The notes beneath the pieces were generated by a model that had not been told where the DNA came from, searched no databases, and worked only from the letters and a program-made list of their open reading frames with translations. From contig JBIJBY010000029.1 of assembly GCA_044344975.1 (NCBI GenBank), positions 1-13,512 of the forward strand: 13,512 nucleotides of DNA, given 5' to 3'. Below, one piece after another: positions 6,655 through 12,611 of the stretch. Origin of the DNA: IMCC26077 sp044344975 (GTDB taxonomy: Bacteria; Actinomycetota; Actinomycetes; Nanopelagicales; Nanopelagicaceae). Positions within the stretch are counted from its first letter, which is position 1, and every line of letters begins with the position of its first letter. A program made the position numbers and the translations under genes.

Positions 6655-7773
6655 ATGAATTCTTTCTCGATAGGGGCCGAGCGCGCGCTTATCAATGGCG
6701 AGTTGACCTCGGCCTCCATCGAGATATCCCATGGAATTATCACCAAAGTCATCTCTGCTCCCTCCACATTAGCGGGGGATATCCTTCTTAAAGAGAGCGA
6801 TGGCGTGCTCTCGCCCGGATTTATCGATCTTCAAATTAACGGCATCGCCGATATCAATTTCTTCGACGCAGATAAAAAAGAGTTAGAGCGCGCGCTCGTA
6901 GCGCTCGCACAGAGCGGAGTGACCGCCTGCACCCCCTCCATGATCTCCGCACCGATTGGTGAATTAGTTGCGGCCATAGAGACGTCTGATTGCGGTGAAG
7001 GTTCGCCAACAGGAATCGCGCGAACTCGCCATCTTGGCTATCACATCGAGGGTCCCTTTCTTGCAGATGATTTTTCGCGGGCGCATGATGCGCGTTTCTT
7101 TCTCGACCCGATTTCGCAACGCCTAGATCCACTTTTAGAAACGGGAAGAGTGTCGATTATTACGCTTGCGCCAGAACGAGCGCACGCACTCGATGCAATT
7201 GCCGCGATGCGCGAGGCCGGCGTAATTGCAAGCGCTGGACATTCGGGCGCAACTTTTGAGCAGATGGTAGATGCCGTCGCTGCAGGGCTTTCTATGATCA
7301 CCCATCTCTTTAATGGCATGGAGAAAAATAAAAACGAAGGGATTATTCGCGCTGCGAGTGAATTGAGAGAGTTAACCGTTGGCTTTATTGCCGATGGAAT
7401 CCATAATCAGAGCGAGCAGATTAAGTGGGCCTTTGAGACTTTAGGCGATCGATTGGCGCTCGTCACTGATGCGCTCGGCCCGATGTTGGGCGATCAACCT
7501 GTTGAGAGAGATGCTCAAGGTAAGGGTGGTGCTTATCGAAAAGATGGCACTCTTGCTGGATCGACTTTCACATTAGATAAAGTGATTGCCCGCGCAGTTG
7601 AACTGGGGGCTCCGCTACGGCAGGCCTTACTCAGCGCAACGAGAACTCCCGCTCGCCTCCTGGGACGCGCGGATTTAGGCGAGATAAAGGTGGGAGCGCT
7701 TGCTGACCTCACCTTCTTTTCAAATAGTGGAAGTATTCGTACCTGGATAGGTGGAGTGGAGGTGGCCAGGTGA
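6655..7773 (+). CDS. nagA: N-acetylglucosamine-6-phosphate deacetylase
   Basis: NagA hydrolyses N-acetylglucosamine-6-phosphate to glucosamine-6-phosphate and acetate in the cytoplasm. The 372-residue amidohydrolase-fold protein has the family landmarks. PGFIDLQING holds Gln-x-Asn where many amidohydrolases have His-x-His, as in E. coli NagA. Glu132 is in HIEGPF, His196 in AGHSGAT and His217 in THLFNGM, all metal ligands, and the catalytic Asp272 is in LVTDALG. These align within a residue of E. coli Glu131, His195, His216 and Asp273. The start is ATG 6655 or the adjacent GTG 6652; no clear Shine-Dalgarno is visible, so translation may depend on coupling to nrdJ just upstream. Its stop overlaps the next gene's start by 4 bp (GTGA). 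With the following SIS and ROK genes it makes a compact aminosugar operon. Confidence 0.94.
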   Translation: MNSFSIGAERALINGELTSASIEISHGIITKVISAPSTLAGDILLKESDGVLSPGFIDLQINGIADINFFDADKKELERALVALAQSGVTACTPSMISAPIGELVAAIETSDCGEGSPTGIARTRHLGYHIEGPFLADDFSRAHDARFFLDPISQRLDPLLETGRVSIITLAPERAHALDAIAAMREAGVIASAGHSGATFEQMVDAVAAGLSMITHLFNGMEKNKNEGIIRAASELRELTVGFIADGIHNQSEQIKWAFETLGDRLALVTDALGPMLGDQPVERDAQGKGGAYRKDGTLAGSTFTLDKVIARAVELGAPLRQALLSATRTPARLLGRADLGEIKVGALADLTFFSNSGSIRTWIGGVEVAR

Positions 7774-8798
7774 GCATTATGAGTAGTGAGATTAATCAGC
7801 AGGCTGTTGCGATTGAAACGACTTTGCACGAACTCACCTCCTCGCGCGCTGACGTACAGAAGTTATTTCAGGGCGCCAGTTCAGTTCTCTTCATGGCCCG
7901 TGGCACAAGCGACAATGTCGCCGACTATGGCCAATATTTAATTTCCACCAAAACAGGAGTTTTAGCTTCAAGTGGTAGCCCATCATTAGCAACAGCATTT
8001 AATGCGAAAGTAAATCTTGCTGGCCACGTTGTTATTGGCATCAGCCAATCAGGTTCCACTGCCGAGATTGTCGAATCCCTCCAGTGGGCAAAACGCTCAG
8101 GTGCGCGCACGCTCGCCTTAACTAATGTTGCTGATAGTCCGCTGACAAAAGAGGCTGATTTAACGCTCCTTACGCATGCCGGTAGTGAACAAGCGGTACC
8201 AGCAACGAAGAGCTTCTCGAGCGCAATGGCGGCGATGGCCTGGATCACCTCTGCACTTGATGGCGGAAAGTTAGATGGTGAACTGGCAGAACTTCCAGCG
8301 AAGGTCCGTGAAGTACTCAAAACTACTTTTCATTGGAGCGAATTAGAGCGAGCCATTGGCCCTGCACATACCTTGGTAGTTTCAGGGCGCGGCTATGGAC
8401 AATCTGTCGCCCGTGAAATTGCGTTAAAACTCAAAGAGTGTGCACTTATCAATGCCTCTGGACTCTCCTTTGCCGATCTTCGCCACGGTCCAGTTGCGGT
8501 ATTTAGCCAAGGTTTTCCGCTTATCTCACTTGGACTTTCCGAGCGCTCGCCACTGCTCTCTGGTCTCCATGATTTGCAGCGCGCAGCTCATCAAGCAGGC
8601 GCTCCAATCATCAACATTGGTGGCGTGAGTGCAGCAGGGGTGCCGGTTCATCACCTGCCACTGCCTAATATTTCTGATGAATTACTTCCTATTCTTCAGG
8701 TAATTCCAGGGCAGAAACTTGCCGAACGAATTGCTCACTCACGTGGTTTCAATCCCGATCAACCACGCGGTCTTAACAAAGTTACCCAGACAATTTGA
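7770..8798 (+). CDS. SIS-domain aminosugar-phosphate isomerase/deaminase (NagB-II / GlmS C-terminal type)
   Basis: The 342-residue protein contains two SIS (sugar isomerase) domains resembling the C-terminal half of GlmS but lacks the N-terminal glutamine amidotransferase domain. The first SIS domain has MARGTSDN and the phosphate-binding SQSGST (92-97), with ATKSFS further on. The second has GRGYGQSVAREIALKLKE and LRHGPVAV, and the protein ends with NPDQPRGLNKVT, the closing motif of this family. Without a glutaminase domain it is more likely to deaminate glucosamine-6-phosphate to fructose-6-phosphate and ammonia, as the NagB-II enzyme of Shewanella does, than to synthesise it. The overlap with nagA and the following ROK kinase support that direction. 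GTG 7770 is chosen because GGAGGT (7758-7763) is correctly spaced; ATG 7779 is the alternative. AgaS-type activity on galactosamine-6-phosphate cannot be excluded. Confidence 0.88.
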   Translation: MSIMSSEINQQAVAIETTLHELTSSRADVQKLFQGASSVLFMARGTSDNVADYGQYLISTKTGVLASSGSPSLATAFNAKVNLAGHVVIGISQSGSTAEIVESLQWAKRSGARTLALTNVADSPLTKEADLTLLTHAGSEQAVPATKSFSSAMAAMAWITSALDGGKLDGELAELPAKVREVLKTTFHWSELERAIGPAHTLVVSGRGYGQSVAREIALKLKECALINASGLSFADLRHGPVAVFSQGFPLISLGLSERSPLLSGLHDLQRAAHQAGAPIINIGGVSAAGVPVHHLPLPNISDELLPILQVIPGQKLAERIAHSRGFNPDQPRGLNKVTQTI

Positions 8799-8817
8799 GA
8801 ACGATCTGAGAACGATA
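8796..8817 (+). repeat. Two tandem 11-bp repeats over the SIS-gene stop codon
   Basis: TGAGAACGAT plus C or A occurs at 8796-8806 and 8807-8817, with a partial third unit TGAG after it. The first TGA is the stop of the SIS gene. The repeats fill most of the 29-bp gap before the ROK gene, where no good Shine-Dalgarno sequence is seen. Confidence 0.8.
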
Positions 8818-8827
8818 TGAGTCTGCT

Positions 8828-9706
8828 ATGGCGTTAACACTTGGGATTGATATCGGCGGCACAAAAATTGCGGCAGCTCTGGTGCGCAATGGCGAAATAA
8901 TTAAGAAGAGTGAGCGCGCCTATCAGCGCCAGAGCGTGATCGATGATTTAGCTACAGCGATTAACGAATTAGATCCAGAACGTGAAGTCGAGAGCGTGGG
9001 AATTGCCTGTGCCGGTTTGATTGATTCAGAGCACGGAATGATTACCTTTGCAGGAAATCTTGATTTCGAAAATTTTCCTCTTCGAGACCTGCTGGCGCCA
9101 CAGATTAATCGGGAGATCTCGTTAACTAATGATGCAAGTGCAGCAGGTTGGGGCGAATTCCGTTACGGCGCAGGGCGAAGTTTTAGCCATATGGCCCTCA
9201 TCGCTGTGGGCACTGGAATTGGCGGGGCGCTCATTCTTAACCGCTCTCTGCTTCTTGGCGCGCACGGTCTAGGGGCAGAGCTCGGCCACCTCAACGTTCC
9301 TGGCGCCACCGAAAAATGTCCCTGCGGATTGATCGGTTGCGTTGAAGCGGTGGCGAGCGGGCGGGCGATGGAGCGGCGTGCGTTAGAAAGTGGATTTGCT
9401 TCGACACAAGAGTTGGCTGATGCTGCTCGCGCAGGAAAGGAGCGAGCTTGCGCGCTCTTTGATGAGATGGGTTGGGCGATTGGCGCAATCGCTGGACGTT
9501 TAACCAATGTTGTTGATTTACAAGTGCTCGTGATCGGCGGAGGTTTTGGCGCGACTTTTGATCTCTGGGAGAACGGTGCGCAACGGGGCCTCCGCGAAAA
9601 CATCGTGGTGCCGGCGCTTCGTTCGATTCCTGAATTTAAACGTGCGCAATTAGGTAATGATGCAGGCGTAATCGGGGTTGCAGATTTTGCCTACGGCAAA
9701 GTCTGA
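8828..9706 (+). CDS. ROK-family sugar kinase (probable N-acetylglucosamine kinase or glucokinase)
   Basis: ROK kinases phosphorylate hexoses at O6 using ATP. The 292-residue protein lacks a DNA-binding N-terminus, so it is an enzyme rather than a ROK repressor. It shows the ATP phosphate-binding motif DIGGTK (Asp8-Lys13), the catalytic Asp102 in TNDASAAGWGE, the second phosphate loop VGTGIGGAL, and the ROK signature ELGH (Glu151-His154) followed by the zinc site CPCGLIGC (Cys164, Cys166, Cys171, with His154). The ExGH glutamate is usual in enzymes acting on glucose or N-acetylated hexosamines. Placed behind nagA and the SIS gene, it probably makes N-acetylglucosamine-6-phosphate from free N-acetylglucosamine; glucokinase is the main alternative. 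The 3' end overlaps the convergent NUDIX gene by 16 bp. No other in-frame ATG fits the conserved N-terminus, so the start is firm despite a weak ribosome site. Confidence 0.9.
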   Translation: MALTLGIDIGGTKIAAALVRNGEIIKKSERAYQRQSVIDDLATAINELDPEREVESVGIACAGLIDSEHGMITFAGNLDFENFPLRDLLAPQINREISLTNDASAAGWGEFRYGAGRSFSHMALIAVGTGIGGALILNRSLLLGAHGLGAELGHLNVPGATEKCPCGLIGCVEAVASGRAMERRALESGFASTQELADAARAGKERACALFDEMGWAIGAIAGRLTNVVDLQVLVIGGGFGATFDLWENGAQRGLRENIVVPALRSIPEFKRAQLGNDAGVIGVADFAYGKV

Positions 9707-10149
9707 AGCAACTCCAGTAATTTTCCCCAGTTCTTACCAAATGCCGGATGAAGCGCGAGCGCAGAAACTTCACTTCGTTCGACCCAGCGGACCTCAACCG
9801 ATTCTTGATTTGCCGCAATCGGATCACACTCTGGGAGAGCTCTGGCAATAACAGTGTGATAGCTCCATCCACCATGTTCTTGGCAACTCTCGGAGAGCAC
9901 TTCGACCTCTGAAGTAGAAATTCCGATCTCTTCATGGGCTTCGCGCAGCGCAGCCTCTAAATAACTTTCGTGCGAATCGCGCGCACCACCAGGGATACCC
10001 CAGGTATCGCCGTTATGGACCCACGGCGCTCGATGCTGGAGTAAAACCTGAGATTCGCGGAGCAGAAGTAGACCTGCGGCGCCGTATAGGCCCCAATGTT
10101 TGCTCCCACAGTTGCAGTCGAGCCAACCATCACCATCGCGCGGGGCCAT
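9691..10149 (-). CDS. NUDIX hydrolase
   Basis: NUDIX enzymes cleave nucleoside diphosphates linked to another moiety, often oxidised nucleotides or nucleotide sugars. This 152-residue protein has a perfect NUDIX box from Gly55 to Ile77 (G, five residues, E61, seven residues, then REAHEEIGI), so the metal-binding glutamates are intact. Ahead of the fold is a short DCNCGSKHWG segment (11-20), a Cys/His pattern I associate with actinobacterial NUDIX proteins and perhaps a degenerate metal site. The substrate cannot be told from sequence. I chose ATG 10147-10149 (MAPRDGDGW) because that is where family-like sequence begins; a GTG at 10207-10209 would add 20 residues, but they overlap a palindrome and look non-coding. 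Its 3' end overlaps the ROK gene tail-to-tail by 16 bp. It is divergent from the lipoprotein gene. Confidence 0.92.
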   Translation of the reverse strand: MAPRDGDGWLDCNCGSKHWGLYGAAGLLLLRESQVLLQHRAPWVHNGDTWGIPGGARDSHESYLEAALREAHEEIGISTSEVEVLSESCQEHGGWSYHTVIARALPECDPIAANQESVEVRWVERSEVSALALHPAFGKNWGKLLELLQTLP

Positions 10150-10197
10150 GGCTATTGGTACCACAGCGGACTCGAGGATGCAGGTTTTCCCGATTGG

Positions 10198-10213
10198 AAT
10201 TGTCTGCACAATT
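10198..10213. promoter_or_regulatory. Perfect 16-bp palindrome, candidate operator
   Basis: AATTGT (10198-10203) and ACAATT (10208-10213) form a perfect inverted repeat around CTGC, in the 114-bp gap between the divergent NUDIX and lipoprotein genes. It lies 37 bp upstream of the candidate lipoprotein -10. Size and symmetry fit a dimeric transcription-factor site. I cannot name the regulator. Confidence 0.45.
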
Positions 10214-10250
10214 TCTCAGGCGCAGAACGCGTTGGTGAAATCTCCCCTTC

Positions 10251-10256
10251 TACTCT
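10251..10256 (+). promoter_or_regulatory. Candidate -10 of a leaderless lipoprotein mRNA
   Basis: TACTCT fits the actinobacterial TANNNT pattern and ends 7 nt before the GTG start at 10264, the same spacing seen at lexA. No Shine-Dalgarno precedes that GTG, which makes leaderless translation plausible. No good -35 is seen at 16-19 bp. Confidence 0.35.
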
Positions 10257-10263
10257 CTCGACC

Positions 10264-10629
10264 GTGAAAATCAAATCCATCGTAGGTTTGCTCTGTGCAC
10301 TTGTCTTGAGTGGGTGTACATCTCACAGCGGTAGGCAAGGCGGTAGCGCAGTACCTAGCGAACTAGGGCCAACGGGAGTGATCGCTGAACCAAGTGTGCA
10401 GGCGCGAGAGAGCTATCTCATCCCACCGGAAATTCCACCCTCTCTCCTCACTTATATTTTTACGCGTGAGGCAACGAGAGCAAAAAAAGGGGAAATTCTC
10501 TCAATTTCTGTGCTGGATTCTGGTGAAGAGAGTTGGACGCTTGAAATCATGCGCGAATTTTTACCCGATGAAACAAGAACAGATGTGCATCGCTTTACTG
10601 CAAGAGGGAAGAGATGGCGCGAACTGTAA
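10264..10629 (+). CDS. Predicted small lipoprotein of unknown function
   Basis: Read from GTG 10264, the 121-residue product begins MKIKSIVGLLCALVLSGC: a short basic start, a hydrophobic stretch and the lipobox LSGC, so Cys18 should be lipidated and the protein anchored on the outer face of the cell membrane. The rest has a Ser/Gly/Pro-rich linker (about 19-45) and a compact C-terminal part with YLIPPEIPPSLLTYIF and SWTLEIMREFLPDET. I do not recognise a family. The frame is open upstream to 10096, but that stretch overlaps the NUDIX gene and has no signal sequence, so the lipobox fixes the start. Its last 16 bp overlap the start of the next gene, so translation is probably coupled and the two proteins may act together at the cell surface. 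Confidence 0.7.
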   Translation: MKIKSIVGLLCALVLSGCTSHSGRQGGSAVPSELGPTGVIAEPSVQARESYLIPPEIPPSLLTYIFTREATRAKKGEILSISVLDSGEESWTLEIMREFLPDETRTDVHRFTARGKRWREL

Positions 10630-11351
10630 AACGCAATTCGATACTTCGTCGCTATCTCCATTTTGCTGGCGCATTCCTATCAATTATTTTCATAACTTTC
10701 GTTGGCAAGAGCGCGCTTCCGAATGCGCACGCTTCCGGATGTGCGAAAACGTGTGTGAGCGTTGTCCGCGAGGGTGGCGAGTTGGTGATTACTGCCCGTC
10801 GCGATCCCCTTCGACGTGCAGCGAAAGTGCAAAGCTCGCCAACACCGGCCCTAACTCCAACTCCAACCCGGACCCCAACACTTTCCAAAAGCGCAGCGTC
10901 ATCTCAGCGAGGAATAAGTAAAACGCCACTCCGGAAACGAACCCCCCGCCCTTCGCTCTCCGATCAGATTCGTGAACTACTTCCATCAGGCTCTTTTACG
11001 CTCTGGCCGAGAGCGGGCGCGGTTATTCATGAACCGCTATTGATCCATGCGCAGGGGTGCGCACCATTTCGAAAAACGCTGCCGATTCTTGATACCTCAA
11101 TTCTTTTGGAGTTAACACCAACCCTTGAATGGAATTGGGGTGATGGCAGCTCAGAGAGCTGGCGGGGCGCCGCTCAGCGGGGCGCTCATATCTACCGGCA
11201 AGCGGGCCGATATTCGATTGTGATGCGCTGCCATTGGAGCGGGGCGTATCGCACCCCAGAGAGCGGATGGGCGTCGATTCCCACCGGTATCACTTCTTCC
11301 TCAGTGCAGAGCGTCGAGCTCTTTCGCGCGCAGGTTTTCTTCACGGAGTGA
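10614..11351 (+). CDS. Secreted protein with Thr/Pro linker and PKD-like domain, unknown function
   Basis: The 245-residue product has a basic start, a hydrophobic segment (about 16-31) and NAHA-SG, a good signal-peptidase I site after Ala40, so it should be exported. Next come a small Cys pair (Cys43, Cys47), a Pro/Thr-rich low-complexity linker (about 75-90, TPTPTRTPT) and a basic stretch. The C-terminal region contains WNWGDGS (173-179) and, about 20 residues on, HIYRQAGRYSIVMRC. That GDG...Y...GxY pattern is typical of the PKD beta-sandwich fold found in extracellular proteins. No enzyme motif is visible. The start ATG 10614 has AGAGGGAAG just upstream and overlaps the lipoprotein gene by 16 bp. 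Exported proteins of this general design are common in actinobacteria but uncharacterised. After its stop, 64 bp without evident features lead to the next gene. Confidence 0.75.
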   Translation: MARTVKRNSILRRYLHFAGAFLSIIFITFVGKSALPNAHASGCAKTCVSVVREGGELVITARRDPLRRAAKVQSSPTPALTPTPTRTPTLSKSAASSQRGISKTPLRKRTPRPSLSDQIRELLPSGSFTLWPRAGAVIHEPLLIHAQGCAPFRKTLPILDTSILLELTPTLEWNWGDGSSESWRGAAQRGAHIYRQAGRYSIVMRCHWSGAYRTPESGWASIPTGITSSSVQSVELFRAQVFFTE

Positions 11352-11415
11352 ACTCATCCACAAGAGCTACTTCTCAGCGTCTGAAAGGTCGCATCTGCCA
11401 AGCACCCTTCGGGAT

Positions 11416-12396
11416 ATGAAAATAATTTCAACACCTACCGAATTAATTACTGCAGTGCCTTTCCTTCTTGATGGTCAACCAGAAAATGCACTTGTTTTCA
11501 TTGCGCTTCGCGATGGAGCTGTTCTGTCAGCGCATTGCGCGCAAATACCTGAGGCGAAAGAGTTTGATGGCGGTGAAGAGCTCTTCGCAGATCTGCGGGC
11601 TTGCGCACCAGAGCAATTACTCCTCCTTGCCTATCTGCCGACAACGTACGAACAGGAGCGGAGCGAACACCTTTGTAGCGCAGTGCAGAAACTTGCTCAA
11701 AAGATTGCCCCAGTAAAGGATTTTCTCGTTATCCAACGCGGGCGTTGGCGCTCTTTTCTCTGCCGAGATGAAAGTTGCTGCGATCAAAGTGGGCAAGAGT
11801 TGCCCGACATTCAATCGAGTGCGATTGCAGCGGAGCATGTTTTTCAGGGTTTATTGATGCCCGCGATCTCTCGCCCAGAAGTTCCACTACTCAGTGAAGA
11901 TGGCACCATTTCACTCACGCTTCTTGCCTCGGCAGAGCGTGAATTTGCGTGCTCTGAGCCGGCGCTCCGTTCGAAACGCGGGGTGGTCACGCTTCTGCGT
12001 TTGATCTCCGCTTTCACCATCAGCAAAAGTATCGATGATCTTCGCTTGGCTGCAGAGGCGCTCATAGCTTTTACCGACATTCATGTTCGTGATTTTGCCA
12101 TCGGATCCCATGGCGATGAGAACTTGCAACTTCATCTTGCGCTATGGCAGGAGTTGCTCGATGTTGCACCTCAGGGGTGTCGCGCACCGGTTGCCACGGT
12201 GCTCTCGCTCTTGCGCTACGAAGATGGCGATAGCGAAGGAGCGCGAGCCACTCTCGAATTAGCGCTCTGTGATGATCCGCATTACTCACTTGCACATCTT
12301 TTGCAGAAAACCTTCGCTGCAGGGTGGCCGCCGGAAGCCTTCACCACAATGCGTCATGAGCTCCATCCGAAGCTACGCGCTGAACTGCTCGGATAA
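11416..12396 (+). CDS. DUF4192 domain-containing protein
   Basis: The 326-residue protein matches what I know of the actinobacterial DUF4192 family. It begins with a stretch like the family's opening motif (STPTELITAVPFLLDGQPEN) and carries the signature RWRSFLCRDESCC (110-122) with its cysteines Cys116, Cys121 and Cys122. Near the end, APVATVLSLLRYEDGDSEGARATL (split over about residues 255-285) and further helices resemble tetratricopeptide-like repeats common in this family. There is no signal peptide or membrane segment, so it is cytoplasmic. No biochemical function is established to my knowledge. It lacks a clear Shine-Dalgarno and follows the PKD gene by 64 bp, so co-transcription with the upstream pair is possible but unproven. 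It is followed by the metY riboswitch leader, which has its own candidate promoter. Confidence 0.85.
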   Translation: MKIISTPTELITAVPFLLDGQPENALVFIALRDGAVLSAHCAQIPEAKEFDGGEELFADLRACAPEQLLLLAYLPTTYEQERSEHLCSAVQKLAQKIAPVKDFLVIQRGRWRSFLCRDESCCDQSGQELPDIQSSAIAAEHVFQGLLMPAISRPEVPLLSEDGTISLTLLASAEREFACSEPALRSKRGVVTLLRLISAFTISKSIDDLRLAAEALIAFTDIHVRDFAIGSHGDENLQLHLALWQELLDVAPQGCRAPVATVLSLLRYEDGDSEGARATLELALCDDPHYSLAHLLQKTFAAGWPPEAFTTMRHELHPKLRAELLG

Positions 12397-12403
12397 CAGA
12401 GCA

Positions 12404-12433
12404 TTGGACATTTAGCTGACTTTTCCCTATCTT
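12404..12433 (+). promoter_or_regulatory. Candidate promoter of the riboswitch–metY transcript
   Basis: TTGGAC (12404-12409) is followed after 18 bp by TATCTT (12428-12433), each a partial match to sigma-70-type hexamers. The predicted start, around 12440, would place the first transcribed base next to the 5' strand of the aptamer's P1 helix at 12442. Confidence 0.4.
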
Positions 12434-12441
12434 TTTACCTA

Positions 12442-12555
12442 GGTCATGAGTTCCAGTTTCAAGCCCCGGCTAACTGGACGGCAACCCTCCACCGCGGTGG
12501 GGTGCTCCGGGTGAAGACCAGGTCGTTGCGAAAGTCGTAGCGACAAGCGCGGGTA
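12442..12555 (+). ncRNA. SAM-IV riboswitch aptamer
   Basis: The leader closely follows the SAM-IV sequence I know from actinobacteria. Stretches include GGTCATGAG, CAAGCCCCGGCT, GGCAACCCTCC, the ACCGCGGT hairpin core and GCTCCGGGTGAAGACC. GGTC (12442-12445) pairs with GACC (12516-12519) as P1. Outside P1 an 8-bp hairpin (12522-12529 with 12537-12544) is followed by AAGCGCGGGT (12545-12554), the 3' strand that closes a pseudoknot in this class. SAM binding is therefore expected to control the gene downstream, metY, 57 bp further on. The 3' boundary is approximate. Confidence 0.92.
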
Positions 12556-12606
12556 TCTCACCGATTATCGGTAATACCCCCTTATAGAAAGTTATGAAGG
12601 GATATT
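12551..12606 (+). promoter_or_regulatory. Riboswitch expression platform sequestering the metY ribosome site
   Basis: Two competing structures are visible. One hairpin pairs GGGTAT (12551-12556) with ATACCC (12574-12579), with an inner ACCGA/TCGGT stem. A second pairs CCCTTATA (12579-12586) with TATgAAGGG (12593-12601, one bulged G), hiding AAGGG, the metY Shine-Dalgarno sequence; AATA (12573-12576) can extend it with TATT (12603-12606). The first helix shares GGGT with the aptamer's 3' strand and ATACCC with the extended second helix, so SAM binding could free the anti-Shine-Dalgarno strand. No T-tract is present, which favours translational control. Confidence 0.65.
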
Positions 12607-12611
12607 GAGTC

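Noticed and set aside
10096..10263. Upstream extension of the lipoprotein gene to 10096
   Set aside because: It would overlap the NUDIX gene and bury the signal peptide and lipobox inside the protein.
11354..11362. DnaA-box-like TCATCCACA before the DUF4192 gene
   Set aside because: A single 8-of-9 match is expected by chance and has no supporting cluster.
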